DNA of 16,927 nt, from positions 1 to 16,927 of the forward strand of contig JAEEPD010000250.1 in assembly GCA_016284575.1 (NCBI GenBank). Direction: 5' to 3'. Position 1 is the first letter of the stretch. Each line of letters begins with the position of its first letter. Made by a program: the position numbers and the translations under genes. This DNA comes from Bacillota bacterium. Its GTDB lineage: Bacteria > Bacillota > Clostridia > Peptostreptococcales > Anaerovoracaceae. Below the pieces are notes generated by a model. It was not told the origin of the DNA. It worked only from the letters and a program-made list of their open reading frames with translations, and made no database searches. Shown piece after piece: positions 6,782 through 14,895 of the stretch.

Positions 6782-9022
6782 ATGAAACAGGCGATCGAGG
6801 GAAGCATAGAAAGGATCATATTCCAGAACGAGTCCAATGGCTACTGCGTACTGGCCTTCAGCACAAAGGAGGGCACCATTACCGCGGCTGGCCAGCTTCC
6901 CCTTGCCTCAAAGGGCCGCCGCTACCAGCTGGAGGGTGAATGGAAGAATCACCCCCGCTACGGCATGCAGTTTGCCTTCGGCAGCTTTTCGGAGCTGGCC
7001 CCGGATTCGGCGGATTCCATTGCGGCCTTTCTTTCCAGCGGCGTCATCAAGGGCATAGGTCCGGCTCTTGCGGAGACCATAGTAAGAGTCTTCGGCATGG
7101 ATACCCTTAAGGTCATCTCGGAGGAGCCGGAGCGCCTGCTTCAGGTCCCCGGGATCGGAAAGACCAAGCAGCAGGCCATAGTGGAGGGCTACATGGCCCA
7201 CAAGGGCTATGCGGACACGGTGCTGGAGCTGGGACCCTTCGGCCTCAGTCCCCATATGTGCCTTAAGCTTTATCAGCGCTTTGGCACAGAGGCTGCGGAG
7301 CTGGTCAGATCGAACCCCTACATCCTTATCGAGGAGCTGGACGGCGTAGGCTTTGCCAAGGCGGACAAGATAGCGGCGGGGCTCGGCATCCCAAAGGAGC
7401 ACCCCACCCGTATACGCTACGGCATACTGGCGGCCTTGAACCGCATGATGGAGGACGGCAGCACCTTCATTTCCGAGAGCGAATTCACCGAGGAGCTGGC
7501 CCCCGTGCTGGAGGTCAGCCGGGAGACCATATCCGACGCCATCTTCGAGCTTGTAATGGACGGAGAACTCATAAAGGAGGACCTTCAGGGCAGCCGCATA
7601 GTTATGCTCCGAAGGATATACGAGGCCGAAAGGCGGGTGGCTTCAAAGCTTTACGCCCTGGCCCAGGCTCCCCTCACCCACATCAGCGGCAATGCGGAGA
7701 ACATGATATCCCAAAGCGAGCGGATCAGCGGGATGAGCCTTTCCGAAAAGCAGAAGGGCGCTGTCATCATGGCCATTACCAGCGGCGTTTCCGTCATCAC
7801 GGGCGGCCCCGGCACAGGCAAGACGACCATAATAAATACAATTCTCAGCATACTGGCGAACGCAGGGGTGCAGACTGCTCTTGCGGCGCCCACTGGCAGG
7901 GCTGCAAAGCGCATGAGCCAGGCCTGCGGCAGAGATGCCTCCACCATACACAGATTGCTGGAAGCCATGTATTCACCTGACGAGCAGCGCATGTACTTCG
8001 GCAAGGACAGGGACAATCAGCTGGACTATGACTGCATAATCGTGGACGAGATGTCCATGGTGGACATACAGCTCATGGACGCGCTGCTGGCTGCGGTCCG
8101 GGTGGGCACCAGGCTCATACTGGTGGGCGATGCGGATCAGCTCCCATCGGTTGGCCCGGGCAATGTGCTGAGGGACATAATCGACAGCGAAACGGTCAAC
8201 GTGGCGAAGCTGACGGAGATCTTCCGTCAGGCCGAGGAAAGCGCCATCGTTGTCAACGCCCATGCCATCAACAGGGGCGAATACCCCTCCTACGGGACCA
8301 GAAGCTCGGACTTTTTCTTCCTTGAGCGGGAGGACCAGGCGGAGACCGCAGATCTTATATGCGAGCTCTGCAGCACCAGGCTTCCCGAATATTTTCAGGA
8401 CCTGGACCCCCTGGAGGATATACAGGTCCTGGCACCCACCAAGAAGGACATGCTGGGCACCCTTGCCCTTAACAAGAGGCTGCAGGAGGTGCTGAACCCC
8501 GAAAGTCCCATGAAGCCCCAGATAAGTTTCATGGACCGGATCTTCCGTCTGGGGGACAAGCTTATACAGACCAAAAACGACTACATGCTGGGCTGGAGGA
8601 ATATCAAGGACTTCAGTACGGGAGACGGCGTATTCAACGGCGACATCGGCATAGTCAGCGGAGTGGACAGGGAGGCAGGAAGGCTCCATGTGCTTTTCGA
8701 CGGCGACAGGCTGGTGGAGTACGATTATTCAAATATGGAGGAGCTGGAACTGGCCTACGCGTTGACGGTGCATAAGAGCCAGGGCTGTGAGTTCCCTGTG
8801 GTGGTCATCCCCATGCTCAAATACCTGCGGGTCCTGACCACCCGCAACCTGCTCTACACCGCCCTGACGAGGGCAAAAACAGCGGTGGTGATAGTGGGCA
8901 GCAAACGCATCATGAATGCCATGGTGGACAACAATTCCGGGGCTGTCAGAAATTCCGGCCTGGCCTTAAGGCTCAGGGCGCTGTGGGATTTCGATCAGGA
9001 GCTGATGGGAGAGCTCCGCTGA
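6782..9022 (+). CDS. recD2: ATP-dependent 5'-3' DNA helicase RecD2
   Basis: RecD2 is an SF1B helicase moving 5' to 3' on single-stranded DNA and acts in repair and replication-fork maintenance, without RecBC. With the ATG at 6782 the protein has 746 residues, the usual size. An N-terminal OB-like region (IEGSIERIIFQNESNGYCVLAF) is followed by tandem helix-hairpin-helix motifs (about 88-150: IKGIGPALAETIV, VPGIGKTKQQAI). Then come Walker A GGPGTGKT (341-348), motif Ia APTGRAAKRM, Walker B with Asp422-Glu423, motif III GDADQLPSVGPGN, and LTEIFRQ. The C-terminal half has YALTVHKSQGCEFPVVVIP and LLYTALTRAKTAVVIVG, as in UvrD_C_2. A GTG at 6743 and a TTG at 6776 are alternative starts; neither has a well-placed ribosome binding site, and the ATG best matches the family N-terminus. 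Only 51 bases separate it from yhaM, so co-transcription is likely. Confidence 0.95.
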   Translation: MKQAIEGSIERIIFQNESNGYCVLAFSTKEGTITAAGQLPLASKGRRYQLEGEWKNHPRYGMQFAFGSFSELAPDSADSIAAFLSSGVIKGIGPALAETIVRVFGMDTLKVISEEPERLLQVPGIGKTKQQAIVEGYMAHKGYADTVLELGPFGLSPHMCLKLYQRFGTEAAELVRSNPYILIEELDGVGFAKADKIAAGLGIPKEHPTRIRYGILAALNRMMEDGSTFISESEFTEELAPVLEVSRETISDAIFELVMDGELIKEDLQGSRIVMLRRIYEAERRVASKLYALAQAPLTHISGNAENMISQSERISGMSLSEKQKGAVIMAITSGVSVITGGPGTGKTTIINTILSILANAGVQTALAAPTGRAAKRMSQACGRDASTIHRLLEAMYSPDEQRMYFGKDRDNQLDYDCIIVDEMSMVDIQLMDALLAAVRVGTRLILVGDADQLPSVGPGNVLRDIIDSETVNVAKLTEIFRQAEESAIVVNAHAINRGEYPSYGTRSSDFFFLEREDQAETADLICELCSTRLPEYFQDLDPLEDIQVLAPTKKDMLGTLALNKRLQEVLNPESPMKPQISFMDRIFRLGDKLIQTKNDYMLGWRNIKDFSTGDGVFNGDIGIVSGVDREAGRLHVLFDGDRLVEYDYSNMEELELAYALTVHKSQGCEFPVVVIPMLKYLRVLTTRNLLYTALTRAKTAVVIVGSKRIMNAMVDNNSGAVRNSGLALRLRALWDFDQELMGELR

Positions 9023-9069
9023 GGCGCCCATCCGGAAAATTTTCTTAAAAACGACGGGCCGAGATACAA

Positions 9070-9795
9070 ATGGCCAAGCTTATTCAGGGCATCGGAGCTT
9101 TTCTCGAGGGGCTTCTTGATGCTGTCTATCCGCAGAATATCTACTGCCTCTGCTGCGGCGATTCCATGGAAAACAGCCGCATCCACGGCATCTGCGACGT
9201 CTGCGCCGAAAAGATCGACTGGCGCACGGAAAACACCCTTAAAAGACATATGGAGGAGTTCGCCTTTGACGAGCTCTTTATGTGCTGCGTCTACGGCTTT
9301 TATCCGCGGCAGATAATGAGCCGCTTCAAGCTGGCGGGAAATCCCTACGCGGCCAGGCCCATAGGAAGGCTGCTGGGAGAGAGGCTCATGATGGAGGACA
9401 TAAAGCCGGATGCCCTGATTGCCGTGCCCATGCATAAGGAAAAGCAGAAAAAGCGGGGCTTCAATCAGTCTGAGCTGCTTGCTGAATATGCCGCTAAGAC
9501 CAGCGGCATCAGCTTTGTCCCAGGAGTGCTCCTGAAGCCCGAAAAGACTGCGTCCATGAGGCTTTCCGATGGCAGAGCAAGACGAAACCAGCTGGAGGGC
9601 AGCTTCGCCGTCTCCCCGAAATATCAGGAATGGGTCAAGGGCAGGGACCTGATACTGGTGGACGATGTGGTCACCACTGGAAGCACCGCCGATGCCTGCG
9701 CCCGCCTTCTAAAGGAGGCCGGAGCTGCAAGGGTAAGCGTGCTCTGCTTTGCAGGCACCTCTGGCTGGGAGCCAGACCCTGAGCGGGACCGCTGA
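9070..9795 (+). CDS. comF: ComF-family phosphoribosyltransferase-like protein
   Basis: ComF/ComFC proteins help imported single-stranded DNA through natural transformation in competent bacteria, but are kept in many species not known to be competent. The 241-residue protein has an N-terminal cysteine cluster, YCLCCGD (Cys26, 28, 29) with CDVC (Cys42, 45), that fits a zinc-binding knuckle. A type I phosphoribosyltransferase fold follows, with the PRPP loop DLILVDDVVTTGST (193-206) and KKRGFNQSELLAEY upstream of it, both diagnostic for the family. The gene starts 47 bases after recD2 with only a weak ribosome binding site and probably shares its transcript. hpf follows, as next to comF in Bacillus. 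No transformation helicase ComFA is seen here. Confidence 0.9.
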   Translation: MAKLIQGIGAFLEGLLDAVYPQNIYCLCCGDSMENSRIHGICDVCAEKIDWRTENTLKRHMEEFAFDELFMCCVYGFYPRQIMSRFKLAGNPYAARPIGRLLGERLMMEDIKPDALIAVPMHKEKQKKRGFNQSELLAEYAAKTSGISFVPGVLLKPEKTASMRLSDGRARRNQLEGSFAVSPKYQEWVKGRDLILVDDVVTTGSTADACARLLKEAGAARVSVLCFAGTSGWEPDPERDR

Positions 9796-9886
9796 CCTGA
9801 GGAGAGGGTCAATCATTCGCCTATCTCAAGACTGTACAAAATACTGGATGTTATTCGATAAATATATAACAATTTGTAATAAAGTA

Positions 9887-9895
9887 TGGTACAAT
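9887..9895 (+). promoter_or_regulatory. Extended -10 promoter for hpf
   Basis: TGG-TACAAT (9887-9895) forms an extended -10 in the AT-rich 168-base gap between comF and hpf; no good -35 stands 17 bases upstream. Transcription would begin near 9902 and give a leader of about 60 bases. This leader starts with a small hairpin, GGAGA (9903-9907) with TCTCC (9916-9920), and ends with the strong AAAGGAGG (9946-9953). No terminator for comF is seen in the gap, so read-through into hpf is possible. Confidence 0.5.
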
Positions 9896-9963
9896 ACCTA
9901 TAGGAGAAAGTGAACTCTCCCATCTCCTTAATCGTTTATAACCTGAAAGGAGGTTTTACATAA

Positions 9964-10506
9964 ATGAAGATCAACATCACCAGTAAAGGCCTGAACCCTG
10001 CAGAGAAGACTCTTGCAACCATCGAAAAGAAGCTTTCCAAGCTGGATAAGTACTTCGCGAAGGACACCGTTGCCAATGTGGTTCTTAAGAACGAAAAGGA
10101 CAAAATGGTAAAACTCGAGGCCACCATCAGTGCCGGCGGACTTATCTTCAGAGCAGAAGAGGCAGGCAACGACCTCATCTTCTGTCTCGACAAAGTTATG
10201 GACAAGCTTTCCTCCCAGATGTCCAGATTCAAGGGCAAGCTAATCAGAAAGCACAAGGAGCAGAAGGAAGTACTTCTTTCCGAGATCCCCGATACCGCAG
10301 CTACTGCGGCGGAGGACGAGGAGGAGGTCAAGGTCGTCAAGACCAAGAGCTTCAGGATCAGCCCCATGCCTGTGGACGAAGCCATCATTCAGATGGAGCT
10401 TCTGAATCACAACTTCTACGTGTTCAGAGACGAAGAAAGCAACCATGTCTGCGTAGTTTACAAGAGAAAAGACGAAAGCTACGGCATGCTGAATATAGAA
10501 AACTGA
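9964..10506 (+). CDS. hpf: Long-form ribosome hibernation promoting factor
   Basis: HPF binds the 30S decoding region and, in its long form, pairs two 70S ribosomes into inactive 100S dimers when growth slows. The 180-residue product has the N-terminal S30AE domain (about 1-98: MKINITSKGLNPAEKTLATIEKKLSKLDKYF). An acidic linker follows (about 108-122), then the C-terminal dimerisation domain (about 123-180: KTKSFRISPMPVDEAIIQMELLNHNFYVF, ending YGMLNIEN). The length is typical of Firmicutes. A strong ribosome binding site, AAAGGAGG at 9946-9953, lies 10 bases before the ATG. It has its own promoter and a strong terminator, so it is probably a one-gene unit. Confidence 0.96.
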   Translation: MKINITSKGLNPAEKTLATIEKKLSKLDKYFAKDTVANVVLKNEKDKMVKLEATISAGGLIFRAEEAGNDLIFCLDKVMDKLSSQMSRFKGKLIRKHKEQKEVLLSEIPDTAATAAEDEEEVKVVKTKSFRISPMPVDEAIIQMELLNHNFYVFRDEESNHVCVVYKRKDESYGMLNIEN

Positions 10507-10567
10507 TGTATAAACGAAAGTTCGGAAAAGGTAAAACGTTTCCGGGCTTTCATGGGAGAACAATACA

Positions 10568-10593
10568 AAACGGCGGCTGCGGCCGCCGTTTTT
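10568..10593 (+). terminator. Rho-independent terminator of hpf
   Basis: AAACGGCGGC (10568-10577) pairs perfectly with GCCGCCGTTT (10582-10591) around a TGCG loop and runs into TTTTT. A weaker hairpin, CGGAAA (10523-10528) with TTTCCG (10539-10544), precedes it just after the hpf stop. Confidence 0.92.
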
Positions 10594-10595
10594 CC

Positions 10596-10623
10596 TTGCA
10601 ATTCTGCTAATTAATAGTAAAAT
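10596..10623 (+). promoter_or_regulatory. Sigma-A promoter of the cdaA-cdaR-glmM operon
   Basis: TTGCAA (10596-10601) and TAAAAT (10618-10623) stand 16 bases apart, directly after the hpf terminator. The start would fall near 10630, leaving about 30 bases of leader before the cdaA ATG at 10660. That ATG is preceded by AAAGGGG (10648-10654). Confidence 0.65.
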
Positions 10624-10659
10624 AAAGTGATGTAGTATTTCTGTAAGAAAGGGGTCCTG

Positions 10660-11523
10660 ATGAACCTTAACATACCTGCGATCCTGTCAAGCATAGGCTT
10701 CAGCGATGTTGTGGACGTGCTTATAATAAGCTTCCTGATCTACAAGCTGCTGGGCTATCTCAGAAATTCAAGGGCGGCACAGCTCTCCAAGGGCCTCGCC
10801 TTTATTGTGGCCGCTTTCTTTATCACCGACATATGTCATTTCTATGCCACCAAGTGGATCATCTCCCAGATCCTCAATGTAGGACTCATCGCCCTGGTCG
10901 TGGTCTTCCAGCCCGAGCTCAGAAGGGCGCTGGAGTACATGGGCCGCGGCAAGCTTCTGGGCGGCCGCCAGCTTAAGGTCAGCCAGGAGAGGGCATCCGA
11001 GATGGTAGGCGACATAGTCCGTGCCGTGGATTACTTCTCCCAGAAGAAGGAGGGCGCCCTCATCATAATAGAGCGTAACACTGCCCTGTCCGACATCGCG
11101 GAGACCGGTACCATAGTCGATTCCAGACTTTCCGAACAGCTTATCGAAAACATTTTCTATAAAGGCTCGCCCCTTCACGACGGCGCTGCCATAATCCGCG
11201 GAGACAGGCTCTATGCTGCCGGCTGCGTGCTTCCTCTAACTGAAAACACCAATCTCAGCAAGGATCTGGGCACCCGCCACAGGGCAGGCATAGGCATCTC
11301 CGAGGTATCGGATGCCATAGTTCTCATCGTTTCCGAGGAGACGGGCATCATTTCCATGGCTCAGGACGGAAAGCTTTCCCGCTTCCTGGATCTGCGCACT
11401 GTGGAGAAGGTCCTGCTCTCCCACTACCTCAAGCAGAAGGAGGGGGAAAGCAATAGTCTCGAACTCATAACAAAGCTTTGGAGAAAGGAGGGTGAGTCCA
11501 ATGGAACAAAGGAAGATAATTGA
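10660..11523 (+). CDS. cdaA: Diadenylate cyclase CdaA (c-di-AMP synthase)
   Basis: CdaA condenses two ATP into cyclic di-AMP, the second messenger that controls potassium and osmolyte balance and wall homeostasis in Firmicutes. The 287-residue protein has three N-terminal membrane helices (about 17-32, 43-60 and 68-84) and a cytoplasmic DAC domain (about 105-250). The catalytic DGA motif lies in HDGAAIIRGDRLYAAGCVLPL (Asp174-Ala176), and the nucleotide-binding RHR is at 206-208 in LGTRHRAGIGISE. Length and layout match Bacillus CdaA. The end overlaps cdaR by 23 bases, so the two are translated together; CdaR is its membrane regulator. No second DAC gene is visible here. Confidence 0.97.
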   Translation: MNLNIPAILSSIGFSDVVDVLIISFLIYKLLGYLRNSRAAQLSKGLAFIVAAFFITDICHFYATKWIISQILNVGLIALVVVFQPELRRALEYMGRGKLLGGRQLKVSQERASEMVGDIVRAVDYFSQKKEGALIIIERNTALSDIAETGTIVDSRLSEQLIENIFYKGSPLHDGAAIIRGDRLYAAGCVLPLTENTNLSKDLGTRHRAGIGISEVSDAIVLIVSEETGIISMAQDGKLSRFLDLRTVEKVLLSHYLKQKEGESNSLELITKLWRKEGESNGTKEDN

Positions 11524-12805
11524 TATTTTCATTTCTGTCATACTTGCCATCCTGCTCTGGTCCTACGTTATCAATGTGGTCAACCCGCCCCAGTCCGCAA
11601 CGGTCAGGGATCTTGAGGTCCAGCTTCAGGGCATGGAGCTTCTCAACGCCAACGGCTTTACCATCGCCGGCGACGGCAAATATGCCGTTGACATAACTGT
11701 AAGCGCCCCAAGAAACGATCTGGCGGGCATTACTGCGGCTAATTTCAGTGCTTACGCCAGTGTGGCCAACCTCAGCGCCGGTCAGAACTATATCACCGTA
11801 AACGTAACGGGCCCGGACAATCTCACCATAGAAGATATACGCTCCCAGAAGATACAGGTATACGTGGACGAGCTCATCGTGGGCGAAAAGCCCCTGACGG
11901 TGGCCTACAGCGACCCCTCCGGGGACTTTGAGGTCACCGTTCTCGACAAGGAATACGACCTTGTGGAGGTCAGAGGCGCCAAGTCTCTGGTGGATATGGT
12001 CACCACGGTACGTGTGGACGTGGATACCACCCAGCTGGAGATAGACATCCCTCAGACCGAGAATCTGCTGGGTATAGCTCTGGATAAAGAGGGCAATATC
12101 ATATCCAACGTGGAGATCATGGACAGCAGCATCGCGGTCACATCCGTGCTGTACAAGATAAAGAATGTGCCCCTGCGGGTCACCTATTCCGGCACTCCCG
12201 GACTGGGCTCCGCGGTGGACAACTTCACCTACCCCACCCGCATAAACATCAAGGGCCCCGGCGAGATCCTGGAGGCGATCCAGGTGATCAACGGCAAGCC
12301 CCTCAACATAGAAGGCATAACACAGGACACCACCTATAAGGTGGAGCCCATACTCCCCAGCGATATCCATCTTGCCAAGTCCAGCGAGAACCCCTACGCA
12401 AAGGTGGTCCTGCTGCACACCGGAGAGATAGGCTTCAATTACACTCTCTCGGAGATGGAGATAGTCAGCCTGCCCGAGGACTGGAAGCTGGAGTATGTGG
12501 ATCCTGAAATGCTCATAAGCGTCACTGCCAAGGGGGATCTGGATGTGATCCGCACGCTGGATGCATCCCATCTGCAGCCCCTTATGGACCTGACTGGTTA
12601 CGAATCTGGAACCCGGACAGTTTCCCTGGGTACAGTTAACAAGATAGAAGGAGTCACCCTTACGGTGGAGCCGAAAATATTGGTCGTAAAGCTGATCTCG
12701 CCGGAGGACGAAAACTCAGAGGATGAGACCTCCGAGGATCAGAACGAAACACAGCAGACAGAAACAACGGAAACGCAGCAGACAGAGGTACAAAACAATG
12801 GGTAA
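11501..12805 (+). CDS. cdaR: CdaA regulatory protein CdaR (YbbR-domain)
   Basis: CdaR is a single-pass membrane protein whose extracytoplasmic YbbR repeats modulate CdaA. I chose the ATG at 11501 because AGGAGG (11486-11491) lies 9 bases upstream; a GTG at 11492 abuts that site. The 434-residue protein has one N-terminal membrane helix (about 6-27, IIDIFISVILAILLWSYVIN). About four YbbR-like beta repeats follow (roughly 35-405), each with patterns like LTVAYSDPSGDFEVTV and LRVTYSGTPGLGSAV. The last 30 residues are an acidic Glu/Thr/Gln tail. It overlaps cdaA by 23 bases and glmM by 8, indicating tight coupling. The repeat count is an estimate by eye. Confidence 0.93.
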   Translation: MEQRKIIDIFISVILAILLWSYVINVVNPPQSATVRDLEVQLQGMELLNANGFTIAGDGKYAVDITVSAPRNDLAGITAANFSAYASVANLSAGQNYITVNVTGPDNLTIEDIRSQKIQVYVDELIVGEKPLTVAYSDPSGDFEVTVLDKEYDLVEVRGAKSLVDMVTTVRVDVDTTQLEIDIPQTENLLGIALDKEGNIISNVEIMDSSIAVTSVLYKIKNVPLRVTYSGTPGLGSAVDNFTYPTRINIKGPGEILEAIQVINGKPLNIEGITQDTTYKVEPILPSDIHLAKSSENPYAKVVLLHTGEIGFNYTLSEMEIVSLPEDWKLEYVDPEMLISVTAKGDLDVIRTLDASHLQPLMDLTGYESGTRTVSLGTVNKIEGVTLTVEPKILVVKLISPEDENSEDETSEDQNETQQTETTETQQTEVQNNG

Positions 12806-14201
12806 GTATTTCGGAACAGACGGCTTCAGAGGAGAAGCTAATGTAGATCTCAATGCAGAGCACGCATTCAAAATAGGCCAGTTCATAGGCTGGTATTATT
12901 CCAAGAATCCAAAGCTCAAGCGTCCTGCCGGCTACAGGGCCAAGATCGTTGTGGGAAAGGATACCCGCAGATCCAGCTACATGTTCGAGGATGCGCTTTC
13001 AGCCGGCATCGTATCCACCGGCGCGGACTGCTATCTGCTCCACGTCACCTCCACCCCCAGCGTTGCCTATGTGGCCCGTACTGAGGGCTTTGACTGCGGT
13101 GTCATGATCTCCGCAAGCCACAATCCCTACACCGACAACGGCATCAAGCTGATCAACGGCAACGGCGAGAAGATGGAGGACGAGGTCATCGACGATGTGG
13201 AGGCATATCTTGACGGCAAGTACGAACTCAAGGTGAACGGCGAGACCGTGACTAAGGTCCCCTATGCCATCGGAGCATCCATAGGCGAGGTCATCGACCA
13301 CTCCGCCGGCCGCAACCGCTACATCGCATACCTGATCTCCCTGGCTACCACATCCTACAAGGGCATGAGAGTGGGTATCGACACAGCAAACGGAAGCACC
13401 TGGCAGATCGCAAAGAGCGTATTCGACGCCCTTGGCGCCAGGACCTATATCATCAATAACCATCCCGACGGCATCAATATCAACGTGAACTGTGGCTCCA
13501 CCCACATCGAAGGCCTGCAGAAGCTGGTAAAGGACGAGGGTCTTGACATCGGCTTCGCCTTTGACGGCGACGCGGACCGCTGCCTGGCCGTGGACGAAAA
13601 CGGCAAGGTGGTCAACGGCGATGAGATCATGTATGTCTGCTCAAAGTATATGAAGGCTCAGGGCACCCTCCGCGACAGCAAGGTGGTCACCACCATCATG
13701 TCCAACTTCGGTCTTTACAAGGCTCTCGACGAGCTTGGCATAGGCTATGAGAAGACCGCCGTAGGCGACAAATACGTTTACGAATGCATGGTTGAAAAGG
13801 ATCACCTCATCGGAGGCGAGCAGTCCGGACACATCATCTTCAGAAATCTTGCAACCACCGGAGACGGCGTTCTTACAGCCATCAAGGTAATGCAGTGCGT
13901 CCTGGAGCAGAAGTCCACCCTCTCCCAGCTGGTGGAGGGCGTTACCATGTATCCGCAGGTGCTTAAGAACGTGGTAGTCACCGATAAGGATGAGACCATG
14001 AACAACGAAGCAGTCAAGGCTTCCGTAAAGGCAGCCGAGGCAGCTCTCGGAGACAGAGGCCGCGTGCTCCTCAGAAAGAGCGGCACAGAGCCCGTTCTCA
14101 GAGTAATGGCAGAGGCCGACACCGAGGCAGCGGCCGAGGAGGCTGTGGATTCCATGATCGCGGCAATGCAGGATCAGGGCCTTCTTATCCGCATCAAATA
14201 G
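12798..14201 (+). CDS. glmM: Phosphoglucosamine mutase
   Basis: GlmM converts glucosamine-6-phosphate to glucosamine-1-phosphate, the step before UDP-GlcNAc and peptidoglycan synthesis, and in several Firmicutes also binds and inhibits CdaA. The 467-residue protein has MGKYFGTDGFRGEAN at the start, and the phosphoserine loop ISASHNP with catalytic Ser107. The Mg2+ loop DGDADR is at 256-261, with the sugar loop GEQSGHIIF and the C-terminal phosphate-binding RKSGTEPVLRVM. These features are diagnostic for GlmM rather than other phosphohexomutases. The start ATG at 12798 lies inside the end of cdaR, with GAGGT 8 bases upstream; longer in-frame extensions have no family similarity. It is slightly longer than the usual 445-450 residues, partly from a KNPKLKRPAGYRAK insertion near residues 36-49. 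Confidence 0.96.
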   Translation: MGKYFGTDGFRGEANVDLNAEHAFKIGQFIGWYYSKNPKLKRPAGYRAKIVVGKDTRRSSYMFEDALSAGIVSTGADCYLLHVTSTPSVAYVARTEGFDCGVMISASHNPYTDNGIKLINGNGEKMEDEVIDDVEAYLDGKYELKVNGETVTKVPYAIGASIGEVIDHSAGRNRYIAYLISLATTSYKGMRVGIDTANGSTWQIAKSVFDALGARTYIINNHPDGININVNCGSTHIEGLQKLVKDEGLDIGFAFDGDADRCLAVDENGKVVNGDEIMYVCSKYMKAQGTLRDSKVVTTIMSNFGLYKALDELGIGYEKTAVGDKYVYECMVEKDHLIGGEQSGHIIFRNLATTGDGVLTAIKVMQCVLEQKSTLSQLVEGVTMYPQVLKNVVVTDKDETMNNEAVKASVKAAEAALGDRGRVLLRKSGTEPVLRVMAEADTEAAAEEAVDSMIAAMQDQGLLIRIK

Positions 14202-14211
14202 GAGAATAATA

Positions 14212-14895
14212 ATGAAAGCAGAAAAGATCCCGACCATCGCGGAAATGATGGACCTCAGCTACACCATCGCAGCTCCCCTTTTCGAGGGAAAGACCTATGC
14301 ATGGGAGGTGCTTCCGGAGATAGAAAGCTACATTCTCCAGCTGGGCCCCACTCTTCCCGCAGACGAATTCGATAATCCTTCAGAGGGCGTATGGATCGCA
14401 AAGGACGCCAAGGTGTTCCCCAGCGCTTACATTGGAAAGCCCTGCATCATAGACCATGGCGCCGAGGTAAGGCACTGCGCCTTCATCAGAGGCAGTGCCA
14501 TTGTCGGCAAGGGCGCCACCGTCGGCAACTCTGTGGAGCTCAAGAACGTCATCCTCTTCGACGGCGTGGAAACCCCTCACTATAATTATGTAGGAGATTC
14601 CGTGCTGGGTCACAAGGCTCACATGGGAGCCGGCTCCATCACCTCCAACGTAAAGGCTGACAGACAGCTGGTCACCATCAAGGCTGAAAAGGAGCAGATC
14701 TTCACCGGCCGCAAGAAGGTCGGAGCCATGCTGGGCGACTTCGCCGAGATTGGCTGCAACTGCGTGCTGAACCCCGGCACCGTGGTGGGCGCGCACTCCA
14801 ACGTATATCCCACCTCCAGCGTCAGAGGCGTCATCCCCGCAAACAGCATTTACAAGAGCGCAAACGATATAGTAGAAAAGCAGGCTCAGAAATGA
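14212..14895 (+). CDS. Left-handed beta-helix (hexapeptide repeat) protein, GlmU C-terminal-like
   Basis: This 227-residue protein resembles the acyltransferase half of GlmU and of sugar nucleotidyltransferases, with no nucleotidyltransferase (GxGxRM) domain. A helical start (1-50) precedes about eight hexapeptide coils (about 59-210: VWIAKDAKVFPSAYIG, AIVGKGATVGNSVELKNVIL, MGAGSITSNVK, GTVVGAHSNVYPTSSV). Aligned from memory with GlmU, the acetyltransfer histidine and nearby Tyr and Asn are kept (His123 and Tyr126 in THYNYVGD-like PHYNYVGD, Asn146 in TSNVK), but the usual NYDG tyrosine is Val. It starts 10 bases after glmM with AGGAG 7 bases before the ATG, and shares ATGA with the next gene. 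Position after GlmM suggests amino-sugar metabolism; the true substrate is unknown. Such proteins are often labelled UDP-GlcNAc pyrophosphorylase, which the missing domain does not support. Confidence 0.82.
   Translation: MKAEKIPTIAEMMDLSYTIAAPLFEGKTYAWEVLPEIESYILQLGPTLPADEFDNPSEGVWIAKDAKVFPSAYIGKPCIIDHGAEVRHCAFIRGSAIVGKGATVGNSVELKNVILFDGVETPHYNYVGDSVLGHKAHMGAGSITSNVKADRQLVTIKAEKEQIFTGRKKVGAMLGDFAEIGCNCVLNPGTVVGAHSNVYPTSSVRGVIPANSIYKSANDIVEKQAQK

Noticed and set aside
10507..10567. Riboswitch or small RNA after hpf
   Set aside because: Only one weak hairpin (10523-10544) is present before the terminator, with no recognised aptamer core and no separate promoter.
11465..12571. Long open frame antisense to cdaR (368 codons)
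   Set aside because: It lies wholly opposite a clear YbbR-domain gene, shows no recognisable motif and is rich in His/Val/Leu/Gly codons as expected from reading the opposite strand. Similar antisense frames over nadE (4076-4891), yhaM (5741-6598) and glmM (13641-14237) were dropped for the same reason.
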